From assembly GCA_037129695.1 (NCBI GenBank), contig JBAXUL010000005.1, positions 12,856-76,855 of the forward strand: a stretch of DNA of 64,000 nucleotides, given 5' to 3'. The notes beneath the pieces are model-generated. The model did not search any database. It was not told the origin of the DNA and saw nothing but the letters and a program-made list of their open reading frames with translations. A program made the translations under genes and the position numbers. This DNA comes from CAINVV01 sp037129695 (lineage in GTDB: Bacteria; Bacteroidota; Bacteroidia; Bacteroidales; Prolixibacteraceae). This document shows, piece after piece, positions 16,512-24,332 of this stretch; the first letter of the stretch is position 1, and each line of letters starts with the position of its first letter.

Positions 16512-18584
16512 TTATAATCCGAACTTTACAACAATTCCTGCCTTTGCCCAGATACCCGGTTGCTCCACATTTCCATAGTCGTAATATGTTTTATTCAGAA
16601 GATTGGATGCTTCAACAAACAAATTCAGTTTGTTTCTGATCCAGTTGATTCTTGTATCTATCAGCCAGATCGGTGTATATTCTACTTCACTGCCATATTT
16701 ATTTCCCTCCCATAAGGTAAAGGTTCCATTGCGGTCCTGGTAAGAGATCAGCCAACTGGCGGTGAGATTTCTGAAAATGTTGTGTGTAAGGCGAATATCT
16801 ATTTTATGTTTCAGAAAATCAAGTAGATATTTTGAGATAAGGACTCCTGATTCTTTGTCTTCAGAAAGATATCCGTAGGAAAAATCCACCGAACGGACAA
16901 ATAGGTCGCTCCCGAAAAGCACTGACGGATTGACAGAGGCAGAGAATTCGATCCCCCTGGTGGTTAAGTTGGTCATATTTTTTGCATACCAGACTGTTTC
17001 ATTGGGTTGTCTTACCCAATCTATCATATTTTGTCCCCATCTTTCGAAAACAGAAACATGCGAAGTCAACCAGTCATTGCTGTATTTGAGGCCCGTCTCA
17101 ATTGAAGTTGCCACTTCAGGCATAAGGTCCGGATTGCCTATATTGGTCGCACTGTTGTAATAGAGATCTGTGAATGTTGGAATTCGGAGAGATTTATTAA
17201 CTGACGCATAGAACTTTAGCGGATATGAAATTTGCCAGCCAAAGTCCAGTCCCGGATAAAATTGCCATTTTTTGCCCAGGGAAGAGTTCCAGTTGGTCAT
17301 AAATCCCGCAGAAACGTCGATATGACCGAAATGATGTGAATACTCGCCAAAAAGGCTCAGATTTGATCTGCTGTCGGAGTGGTTAAACTGGATTCCATTT
17401 TCACCGGGCACCTCAATTGGATTACTCATTGTTTTGCCCAGTACTGTACTCCAGATGTTCTCACTTCTGAAATCTGTTCCGAAAGCAAACTTTCCAAATC
17501 CGGAGTTACCCCACCCGCTTAAACTGGTACCATAAGTATCCGTCAGATGGTAATTGTGCATTTTGTACCAGGATGGCGCTCCTGTATTGTCTCTGAAGAG
17601 TTCGAAACGATCCTGATTCCTTCTCCAGTAGAAGGAGGGAGAAAAATGCAGGGTGCCTTGATCTAAGGCCTTAATTGAGGCAAATGTGGTTTTAATCCTT
17701 TCATACTGATTGGGATATGCCGGTGTATAGAAGTCATTGGCGCCAAATCCCCGATCCGTGTAACCACCTTGCAATTCAAGTTTCCCGGTAGGATAAGACC
17801 AGACTCCCTGGTAAAAGACATTTCCGATTTTAAAATCAGTATTGGGAATGGCTCCGTCAGATCTTTTATAATCGCCTGAGATTGTGCTAAGCAGATGCCC
17901 TGTTTTGAAGACAGAGGATACGGCAGATTCGAAAAATCCGAATTGACCACTGCTGATTCTGCCTATTATGTTTGGATTGACTGTTTTACCTGTAATGATG
18001 TTGATTGCTCCGCTGAAGGCATTAGGACCATAAAGTCTGGAGGCGGGACCTTCCAGTATTTCTATGCGATCGATGGCATCAAAACTGACCGGTAAATTGA
18101 GATTGTGGTGACCGGTTTGCGGATCGTTGAGCGGAATCCCGTTGAGAAGGATCAGTACCTGATCGAAAGAACTTCCGCGAATGCAGATATCTGCCTGAAC
18201 TCCGTTGTTTCCGCGCTGCCTGACATCCAAATTGGACGCGAATTTAAGCAAGTCCTGGACATCATGTACGGGAGAATCGGTTAGTTCTTCCCTGGAAATG
18301 ATTTGAACGATGCGTGCGGTCTGGGAGAAAGTGACCGGTATACGCTGTGCTGTGACAACAACCTCCTCCATATCAACCTGTTCAGTCGTCTCAATGGTGT
18401 CGTTGGAAGCAACCGGAAATTGATGTTCTGCTTTTGCGGGCACCGCGAAGGCAAGGTAGATTAAACTCAATGTACCTATTCTTACAATTTGATGCATACT
18501 CGAAAAAATCGAGAAGCCTTTTCTGCCCCATTTTCTGAACGTAATTGCCGGTTTTTGTCTGCACAAATAACCTTTTATCATCAT
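16512..18584 (-). CDS. TonB-dependent outer-membrane receptor (BtuB/CirA-like)
   Basis: A 690-residue outer-membrane transporter driven by TonB. After a signal sequence ending AVPAKA it has a TonB-box-like stretch (EEVVVTAQRIP), a plug domain (about 95-195: DSPVHDVQDLLKFASNLDVRQ, DICIRGSSFDQVLILLNGIP and GPASRLYGPNAFSGAINI) and a 22-strand-type barrel ending in an aromatic-residue tail (VVKFGL). The plug resembles vitamin B12 and siderophore receptors, but I see no cobalamin riboswitch upstream, so the ligand is open. There is no SusD partner. An internal ATG at 18497 would give a shorter, more typical signal peptide (661 residues). The promoter at 18611-18618 fits either start. Confidence 0.85.
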   Translation of the reverse strand: MMIKGYLCRQKPAITFRKWGRKGFSIFSSMHQIVRIGTLSLIYLAFAVPAKAEHQFPVASNDTIETTEQVDMEEVVVTAQRIPVTFSQTARIVQIISREELTDSPVHDVQDLLKFASNLDVRQRGNNGVQADICIRGSSFDQVLILLNGIPLNDPQTGHHNLNLPVSFDAIDRIEILEGPASRLYGPNAFSGAINIITGKTVNPNIIGRISSGQFGFFESAVSSVFKTGHLLSTISGDYKRSDGAIPNTDFKIGNVFYQGVWSYPTGKLELQGGYTDRGFGANDFYTPAYPNQYERIKTTFASIKALDQGTLHFSPSFYWRRNQDRFELFRDNTGAPSWYKMHNYHLTDTYGTSLSGWGNSGFGKFAFGTDFRSENIWSTVLGKTMSNPIEVPGENGIQFNHSDSRSNLSLFGEYSHHFGHIDVSAGFMTNWNSSLGKKWQFYPGLDFGWQISYPLKFYASVNKSLRIPTFTDLYYNSATNIGNPDLMPEVATSIETGLKYSNDWLTSHVSVFERWGQNMIDWVRQPNETVWYAKNMTNLTTRGIEFSASVNPSVLFGSDLFVRSVDFSYGYLSEDKESGVLISKYLLDFLKHKIDIRLTHNIFRNLTASWLISYQDRNGTFTLWEGNKYGSEVEYTPIWLIDTRINWIRNKLNLFVEASNLLNKTYYDYGNVEQPGIWAKAGIVVKFGL

Positions 18585-18610
18585 ATTTAAAAATTTAAAT
18601 TAAAAGTGAC

Positions 18611-18618
18611 CAAATTTA
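18611..18618 (-). promoter_or_regulatory. Putative -7 box of the TonB-dependent receptor gene
   Basis: On the minus strand this reads TAAATTTG, a full TAnnTTTG match, 26 bases before the ATG at 18584. Transcription would begin close to the start codon. The -33 TTG is about 23 bases upstream, longer than usual. Confidence 0.5.
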
Positions 18619-18699
18619 TTCTTTTTATGAAAGCAAATGTCCAATTTTGTTTTTCAGAAATTATCCATATTAATTCCTATACAATCACAAATCAAACTT

Positions 18700-20145
18700 A
18701 TGAGCACAAATCGAAGAACTTTTATCAGACAAGGTAGCATGGCCGGAGTTGGTATGACAGGCATGGCTATGATGAGCAATGATCTTTTTGCCCAAAAGAA
18801 GGAAAAAACCTCCAAGGCAATACCCAGAGACGAAAGTATCGTCAGGGTTGGATTTATTGGTGTTGGAGGTCGTGGCCAGGGGCATGTTCATGATTCCATA
18901 ACCGTGGGAGGGATTGAGATTGTCGCGATTTGTGATATCAGTCCAAAATCAATTGAAAGCGCAAAACAGATTGTCGCTAAAAACGGCATGAAAGAACCCA
19001 AGATCTATACGGGCCACGATCATGCCTATGAAGACATGCTCAATAATGAAAAGCTGGATGCAGTCATCATTGCTACTCCATGGGAATGGCACGTTCCAAT
19101 GGCCATAGCTTCCATGAAAGCAGGTACACCTTATACAGGTGTAGAGGTTTCTGCGGCGAATACCCTTGAAGAATGCTGGGATCTGGTGAATGTTCATGAA
19201 CAAACCGGCAAGCAGTTGATGATTATGGAAAATGTTTGTTACAGACGCGATGTGATGTCCATTCTCAATATGGTACGGACCAATCTGTTTGGTGAACTGT
19301 TACACTGCAGATGTGGCTATGAGCATGACTTACGTGGTGTTAAGTTTGATTTATTGAAGGATGACCTTAAAATAGGCAAGGAAGCTCATTCAGAAGCTCA
19401 ATGGAGGGGATTGCATTCTGTTCGCCGGAATGGTGATTTGTATCCAACGCATGGTTTGGGGCCGGTTGGAATGTATCTGGACATCAATCGTGGTAACCGA
19501 TTTCTGACTTTGTCTGCCATGGCTACAAAATCCCGTGGATTGCATGATTTCGTTAAGGATCATGCTGCGAAAGACAGTGTTCTGAGGGATTTGCAGTTTA
19601 ATCTGGGCGACATCGTCACCACCATGATCAAATGTGCCAATGGCGAGACCATCATTGTAACCCACGATACCAACCTGCCTCGCCCCTACTCCCTCGGATT
19701 CCGTGTTCAGGGTACCAATGGAATATGGAGAGGTGAAGGTGGAGGTAACTGGAAAGATCCTGCTGAGCAAATTTATGTGGAAGGCCAGAGTGCACCTCAT
19801 GTATGGGATCCGGCAGAAAGCTGGCTTAAAAAATACGACCACCAGTTATGGCGGGCAAAAGGTGCACAGGCAGAAGGAGCCGGTCACGGCGGCATGGACT
19901 TTATCATGCTGAACGATTTCTATGATGCAGTTCGTGAAAAGAAACCTGTACCAATCGATGCCTATGATGCTGCCGCATGGAGCGCTGTATCTGCCTTATC
20001 TGAGATGTCAGTAGCCAGAGGTGGCTCTTCAGTTGATTTCCCTGACTTTACAAGAGGCCAATGGATCAAGAGGAGGCCTCATTTTGCCATGGACACCCAA
20101 TTTCCTGTTAACGAAGAAAGGGCAATCATCAATAATCTGTTTTAG
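18700..20145 (+). CDS. Gfo/Idh/MocA-family oxidoreductase, GH109 (alpha-N-acetylgalactosaminidase)-like, Tat-exported
   Basis: A 481-residue protein with a twin-arginine signal (TNRRTFIRQG, then hydrophobic residues to about 30) and a Rossmann NAD-binding domain (VGFIGVGGRGQGH at about 47-59, VAICDISP). A Gfo/Idh/MocA C-terminal domain contains GDLYPTHGLGPVGMYLDINRG. That last segment, the EHDLRG motif and the Tat signal recall GH109 enzymes, which use tightly bound NAD+ to hydrolyse alpha-GalNAc. Folding with NAD in the cytoplasm explains Tat export. The ATG at 18700 is chosen because the twin-arginine motif follows at once. Neighbours are a TonB receptor (divergent) and a sugar transporter/kinase pair (convergent). 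Dehydrogenase activity on another sugar is the alternative. Confidence 0.82.
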   Translation: MSTNRRTFIRQGSMAGVGMTGMAMMSNDLFAQKKEKTSKAIPRDESIVRVGFIGVGGRGQGHVHDSITVGGIEIVAICDISPKSIESAKQIVAKNGMKEPKIYTGHDHAYEDMLNNEKLDAVIIATPWEWHVPMAIASMKAGTPYTGVEVSAANTLEECWDLVNVHEQTGKQLMIMENVCYRRDVMSILNMVRTNLFGELLHCRCGYEHDLRGVKFDLLKDDLKIGKEAHSEAQWRGLHSVRRNGDLYPTHGLGPVGMYLDINRGNRFLTLSAMATKSRGLHDFVKDHAAKDSVLRDLQFNLGDIVTTMIKCANGETIIVTHDTNLPRPYSLGFRVQGTNGIWRGEGGGNWKDPAEQIYVEGQSAPHVWDPAESWLKKYDHQLWRAKGAQAEGAGHGGMDFIMLNDFYDAVREKKPVPIDAYDAAAWSAVSALSEMSVARGGSSVDFPDFTRGQWIKRRPHFAMDTQFPVNEERAIINNLF

Positions 20146-20148
20146 TGA

Positions 20149-20289
20149 AAAATGAAAAGTGAAAAATGAAAAATAGGAGTTGTTCGACTCCCATTTTTTG
20201 TATGCATTATTTCAAAATATCCTGAATCAGGGCTTTGGAATTATCTAAACTCTGATTACAAGGTTATTTCATTTTTCACTTTTCATTTT
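20149..20289. repeat. 23-bp inverted repeat pair flanking the gap between convergent genes
   Basis: The 23-base A/G/T arm at 20149-20171, starting just after the GH109-like stop codon, is the exact reverse complement of 20267-20289, which overlaps the last codons of the MFS gene. The arms are built from GAAAAATGAAAAGT-like units. About 95 bases separate them, and a small terminator lies inside. Confidence 0.85.
20176..20199 (+). terminator. Terminator after the GH109-like gene
   Basis: GGAGT (20176-20180) pairs with ACTCC (20187-20191) around a 6-base loop, followed by CA and TTTTTT (20194-20199). The stem is short but correctly placed 30 bases after the stop. Confidence 0.55.
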
Positions 20290-21525
20290 ATTAAAGATGG
20301 TTTGATTGGCAATCAATGGTTTAGCCCAAAAAGAGAGGAGTAACAGGTAGGAAAGCGTGACATAATTAAAGAGCATCCCTGTTCTCAATCCAAAATGGTC
20401 GGCAAGGAATCCTATGATCAAAGGAGTTACGGCACCACCCATAATTCCGGAGCAAAGAATGCCGGAGAAGGAACCGTGGTGCTCTGTAATCGAGTTCATA
20501 CCCAATGAAAATATGATAGAAAACATCACTGAGGCACAAAAGCCCATGGAAATGAAGGCATAAAAGGAAATTTTTGGGTCAGAGGTAAAGAGTGCGGTAG
20601 CCAGGCATATCATGGCGCCCAGAATAAATACCCGGATCACAATTTTACTGTCTATTAATTTCAATAACCCCAATCCAAGAATACATCCGATGGTCATCAG
20701 CCCCCAATACCACTGAACTGCCTGGGCACCTTCTACTTCAGGACGTAATCCATGATAAGTTCTCAGAAATTCGGAGATCCAATTGGCTACTCCTTGTTCT
20801 GTGCCGACATAGGCGAAAATTCCAAAGAAGAACATGATGACAGTCTTGTTCTTCAGTAAATGAACGATGGAAGCCCAGTCTCCTGTTTTTTCCTCTTCGT
20901 TCAATTCTACTTTTGGAAATTTAGAGAAAGCCACCACAAAAATCATGACAAAAGCAATGACTGCAAACACCCAGTATATGGATATCCAGGTAAGATTGGC
21001 AGGAACAAGTGTGCCGAGAAATTTTACTATCGCATTGGGATTACCCTGTGGACTTAGTTCGCCAACGAGGTAAGTATAAAGCATTGGACTCAGAAAGGAT
21101 GCACCACCGAAAAATAACTGGGCCATTACAGAATTAAAGGCAAAGTGCTCTTCTCCTCCTGAAACGCGCAAAAGTGGATTGATTGCGACCTGAAGAATGG
21201 CCATCCCTGCACCGATGAAAAAGAGCGAACCCAGCATGACTCCAAATTTAGGAACCAATCCAAAGATCAGGGCACCGGCGAAGGCCGATATAAATGCAAG
21301 CATCATTACCTTTTTTTCTTTGAGACGCTCTGTCATCAAGCCGGCAGGTATTGACATCACGCCATAGGCGATAAAGAAAAACAAGGGCAAAAATGCGGCC
21401 ATTGTGTTACTGGCATGAAAATCATCTTTAGCCACGGGCAAGATGGCACCCAGGATATTTGTCAGAAAAGAGATGACAAAAAAGACGATGAAAACCAGAA
21501 ATACAATGTAATAATTACGCTTCAT
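20269..21525 (-). CDS. MFS sugar transporter, FucP/GluP (fucose-glucose-galactose:H+ symporter)-like
   Basis: A 418-residue, probably 12-helix inner-membrane protein. NYYIVFLVFIVFFVISFLTN and FIAYGVMSIPAGLMTERLKEKK are the first helices and the MFS loop 2-3 signature. Later segments such as GMAILQVAINPLLRVSG, PEVEGAQAVQWYWGLMTIGC and HGSFSGILCSGIMGGAVTPL place it in the FHS branch that imports fucose, glucose, galactose or N-acetylglucosamine with protons. The ATG at 21525 is used rather than TTG 21621. It follows the ROK kinase gene on the same strand (121-base gap), suggesting uptake and phosphorylation of the same hexose. The exact sugar is not determined. The last codons overlap the 23-bp inverted repeat. 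Confidence 0.85.
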   Translation of the reverse strand: MKRNYYIVFLVFIVFFVISFLTNILGAILPVAKDDFHASNTMAAFLPLFFFIAYGVMSIPAGLMTERLKEKKVMMLAFISAFAGALIFGLVPKFGVMLGSLFFIGAGMAILQVAINPLLRVSGGEEHFAFNSVMAQLFFGGASFLSPMLYTYLVGELSPQGNPNAIVKFLGTLVPANLTWISIYWVFAVIAFVMIFVVAFSKFPKVELNEEEKTGDWASIVHLLKNKTVIMFFFGIFAYVGTEQGVANWISEFLRTYHGLRPEVEGAQAVQWYWGLMTIGCILGLGLLKLIDSKIVIRVFILGAMICLATALFTSDPKISFYAFISMGFCASVMFSIIFSLGMNSITEHHGSFSGILCSGIMGGAVTPLIIGFLADHFGLRTGMLFNYVTLSYLLLLSFWAKPLIANQTIFNKMKSEK

Positions 21526-21646
21526 ACGAATTTGTTTAATTGATATATTGATAATAAGATCATTACAATCGACTTGTTGCGAATTGAAATTCTCGGAAAT
21601 GAACAGTACAGTCAATTGCAATGGATATAAACCCAGTTTTAACTGA

Positions 21647-22498
21647 TCATTCTTTAATCATTTGTAACGCGGCAGCTCCGTAAATGGCTGAATTTTCAAG
21701 ATCTGAAACATCAACTTTGATGTTGGCCAATACACTGCTATAGGCAAAATCCTGCATGGCATGAAACATGGCATCCTTGAAATATTCGAATGATTGGGCG
21801 ACTGAACCTCCCAGCATAATGATCTCCGGATCGTAGGAATAAAGTATGGATTTAAGAACGACTCCAAGATGGAACCCATATTCGTCAAAAATTTGAAGGG
21901 CCGTTGGGTCACCTTTTTGAGCTAATTTGAAATGATCAACAGCCGAAATCTTTTTCTCGTCAGTAAAAAACTGACCGCTGCAATAATATTCAACATTGTG
22001 CTGTAGATAAGGTACCATGCCGAATTCTCCTGCACCGCAATTAGTTCCCTCATACAATTTTCCGTTGAAAATCAGACCGCAACCCAGACCGGTACCGAGT
22101 GTCACTCCAACAATATTTCTGTACAATTTCGCTTTTCCAAAATATTTTTCCCCCACTACGAAACAATTGGCATCGTTGTTGACATATACAGGCACTTTGT
22201 AGCGCTGTTCGAGGATATCTTTGATTGGAACAGCCTTCCAGGATGGAATATTGACAGCATCATAAACAATTCCTTTTTCTACATCCACAACTGAAGGAAC
22301 CCCTACCCCGATGGAAGTCGTATTGGAGTCAAAACAGCTGTCGATTACGATAAATATTTGCTCAAGTACCTCATCAACACTTCCTTTCCCGGGAGTAGGA
22401 GCCTTGGTTAGCTTAATAATTTTGTCGTTGGCAATTTTCCCGGCGCGTATATTGGTCCCGCCAAGATCTACACCAATCATGTTTTTGATCATTTCCAT
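21647..22498 (-). CDS. ROK-family sugar kinase (glucokinase-like)
   Basis: A 283-residue kinase. The ASKHA phosphate-1 loop is MIGVDLGGTNIRAGKI (from residue 7), the catalytic aspartate region is YVNNDANCFVVGE, and the ROK signature follows (GVTLGTGLGCGLIFNGKLYEG, then GAGEFGMVPY). The zinc-binding CxCGxxGCxE of classic ROK kinases is not present. The corresponding stretch is EYYCSGQFFT with a single Cys. Glucose, mannose or an N-acetylhexosamine are possible substrates; the adjacent FHS-type importer supports a hexose. The ATG at 22498 is chosen because the frame further upstream is hydrophobic and unlike the family. Confidence 0.85.
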   Translation of the reverse strand: MEMIKNMIGVDLGGTNIRAGKIANDKIIKLTKAPTPGKGSVDEVLEQIFIVIDSCFDSNTTSIGVGVPSVVDVEKGIVYDAVNIPSWKAVPIKDILEQRYKVPVYVNNDANCFVVGEKYFGKAKLYRNIVGVTLGTGLGCGLIFNGKLYEGTNCGAGEFGMVPYLQHNVEYYCSGQFFTDEKKISAVDHFKLAQKGDPTALQIFDEYGFHLGVVLKSILYSYDPEIIMLGGSVAQSFEYFKDAMFHAMQDFAYSSVLANIKVDVSDLENSAIYGAAALQMIKE

Positions 22499-22520
22499 GC
22501 GAATTAAGTAGTAGTAGTAA

Positions 22521-22603
22521 ATAAATATAGTGATTCTGAGCAGTAAAAATAAGAAAAAACTAACGAGGAGCGGAAGTAATTTGATCTGAATCACTATATT
22601 TAT
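22521..22603. repeat. 16-bp inverted repeat in the ROK kinase-ung divergent promoter region
   Basis: The 16-base arm at 22521-22536 (ATAAATATAGTGATTC) is the exact reverse complement of 22588-22603, with 51 bases between. It fills most of the 130-bp gap between the divergent starts of the ROK kinase gene and ung, so it may be an operator or a miniature repeat element. Confidence 0.75.
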
Positions 22604-22628
22604 GCGTAAACTGTAGAATAATATTGCA

Positions 22629-23291
22629 ATGGATGTAAAAATTGAAGCCAGCTGGAAAAACCGTCTGTCAGTTGAATTTAATGAACCCTATTTTCTAGAA
22701 CTGACCGATTTTGTCAGAAGCGAGTATGCCAGCCAATCAATTTTTCCACCAGGGAAATTGATCTTTCATGCGTTTGACCAATCCCCTTTTGACCAGACCA
22801 AATTGATTATTCTAGGGCAAGATCCCTACCATGGACTGGGACAAGCACACGGTCTGTGCTTTTCTGTACCGGATGGTGTCGGACTGCCACCATCGTTGCA
22901 AAATATTTTCAGGGAAATCAGTCAGGATCTTGGCACAAAGGTTCCTGAATCGGGTAATCTCGATCGTTGGGCATCTCAGGGTGTTCTGCTTTTGAACTCA
23001 ACATTGACAGTTCAGGCCGGCAGGGCCGGATCCCATCAAAATCACGGCTGGGAAAAGTTTACAGATCGTGTGATCCGGATATTGGCAGAAGAAAAGGAAA
23101 ATCTGGTTTTCATGCTTTGGGGTTCATTCGCACAAAAGAAAGGTGAATTAATTGACCGAAGCAGGCATTTGGTGCTGACCTCCCCTCACCCTTCGCCGCT
23201 CTCATCCTACCGGGGATTCTTCGGAAACAAGCATTTTAGCAAGACGAACGAATATCTGATTTCACATGGTATTAAGCCGATAGAATGGTAA
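22629..23291 (+). CDS. ung: Uracil-DNA glycosylase, family 1
   Basis: A 220-residue base-excision repair enzyme that removes uracil from DNA. The water-activating loop is ILGQDPYHGLGQAHGLCFSV (catalytic Asp65). The uracil-binding and DNA-intercalation segments are LLNSTLTV and TSPHPSPLSSYRGFFG (His187). Length and motif spacing match family 1 throughout. It stands alone, divergent from the ROK kinase gene and convergent with the MurU-like gene 40 bases downstream. Confidence 0.97.
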   Translation: MDVKIEASWKNRLSVEFNEPYFLELTDFVRSEYASQSIFPPGKLIFHAFDQSPFDQTKLIILGQDPYHGLGQAHGLCFSVPDGVGLPPSLQNIFREISQDLGTKVPESGNLDRWASQGVLLLNSTLTVQAGRAGSHQNHGWEKFTDRVIRILAEEKENLVFMLWGSFAQKKGELIDRSRHLVLTSPHPSPLSSYRGFFGNKHFSKTNEYLISHGIKPIEW

Positions 23292-23331
23292 TTTCGATGG
23301 CTTTTGTTCCGACAATAATGTATTCCTGAAA

Positions 23332-24048
23332 TTAAACCAACATTTTTTCTGCAGCAGCCAGTTGGTCAGGCTTACCAAGGTCCATCCATATTTCCGAAGT
23401 ATCGGGGTAGCCGTAGATAGATTCACTCTTCGCCAGTCTCAGGTAAAGATCAATGATCGAAAATTTCCCTGTTTCTGTGATCAATGAAAAGATTCCGGGT
23501 TCTATGATCTGAATTCCGCTGAAAGCAAAATTTCCAGGCGCTGCACAAGGTCTGCTGATTTTCTCCTCTCCTGTTTTTACATTCTTCCATCCCGAAAGCA
23601 TCATATCCCTGTCGAAGAGGAGGTATCTGTCGGTCTTTCTTTCCCGCACGGCCAAAGTGGCCAGCCCTTTATTTTGCGAATGGAAAGCGGATAGCGCCGT
23701 CAGATTCATGGCACTGAGAACATCTACATTGTACAAAAGAAAAGGTTCGGTGGTTCCCAATAAATTTTTGGCTTTGAGAATAGCCCCACCGGTATCCAGA
23801 AGTTGTTCTCTCTCGTCTGACACCAATATGGGAAGATTGAAATTATTCCCGGATTGTAAAAACTCAATAATCTGATCGCCAAAGTGATGAACATTGATAA
23901 TTATTTCAGAAACATCCAGTTCATTCACTTTTCTTATCGCTCTTTCCAGCAGGGTAATTCCATTCAGTTCAACAAGCGCTTTGGGTCGGTCAAGCGTAAA
24001 TGGAGCCAGTCTGGTTCCCAATCCGGCGGCCAGGATGAATGCCTTCAT
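23332..24048 (-). CDS. Sugar-1-phosphate nucleotidyltransferase, MurU-like
   Basis: A 238-residue nucleotidyltransferase. The N-terminus AFILAAGLGTRLAPFT...RPKALVELNG is the NTP-binding signature, with later motifs INVHHFGDQI, DTGGAILKA, LYNVDVLSAM (metal-binding Asp) and IWMDLGKPDQLAAA. The short, single-domain form is that of MurU (N-acetylmuramate-1-phosphate uridylyltransferase) and GMP-family enzymes. It is the last gene of a three-gene minus-strand group behind a sugar-kinase-like/RapZ fusion, and an AmgK-MurU-type peptidoglycan-recycling pair is a reasonable reading. Mannose-1-P guanylyltransferase is the alternative. Start is ATG 24048, 14 bases after the small gene stop. Confidence 0.8.
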   Translation of the reverse strand: MKAFILAAGLGTRLAPFTLDRPKALVELNGITLLERAIRKVNELDVSEIIINVHHFGDQIIEFLQSGNNFNLPILVSDEREQLLDTGGAILKAKNLLGTTEPFLLYNVDVLSAMNLTALSAFHSQNKGLATLAVRERKTDRYLLFDRDMMLSGWKNVKTGEEKISRPCAAPGNFAFSGIQIIEPGIFSLITETGKFSIIDLYLRLAKSESIYGYPDTSEIWMDLGKPDQLAAAEKMLV

Positions 24049-24062
24049 CGTATCTTATCTTG

Positions 24063-24191
24063 TTAATTATTCATTTTTACAGGCTTACAAACCTTATCTT
24101 CCTTTTTCGAGGCTCTTCCGCATTTTTTACATTCAAATTTTGGATGCTCTGGTTTTTCGTAATCCTTATCTTCACATTTCTTCTTTCCCAT
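24063..24191 (-). CDS. Small four-cysteine (zinc-ribbon-like) protein, 42 residues
   Basis: A short frame from ATG 24191 to TAA 24063, absent from longer-ORF lists, encodes a very lysine-rich 42-residue protein. It has cysteines at positions 6, 21, 24 and 35. The core FECKKCGRASKKED has a CxxC knuckle flanked by single Cys residues, as in small zinc ribbons. It fits snugly between the kinase-RapZ gene and the MurU-like gene (14 bases to the latter), same strand, which supports it being a real co-transcribed gene. I recall similar short Lys/Cys-rich proteins in Bacteroidia but cannot name a function. RNA or DNA binding is an inference from charge and zinc-knuckle spacing only. Confidence 0.75.
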   Translation of the reverse strand: MGKKKCEDKDYEKPEHPKFECKKCGRASKKEDKVCKPVKMNN

Positions 24192-24332
24192 GGTAATCCG
24201 GCGTCTTATTTAGAGCAATTATACCTCAAAATTGATGAATTGTTTCGAATCATAAGGTGAGGAGTTGTGACGGAATCAAAAACATTCAAGTAGATATATT
24301 GCCAGATACAATAGCATTTCAAACAATATTGG

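Noticed and set aside
18498..18699. A cobalamin riboswitch upstream of the BtuB-like receptor
   Set aside because: I looked for the conserved B12-box and its surrounding helices on the minus strand and did not find them; only a -7 promoter box is apparent.
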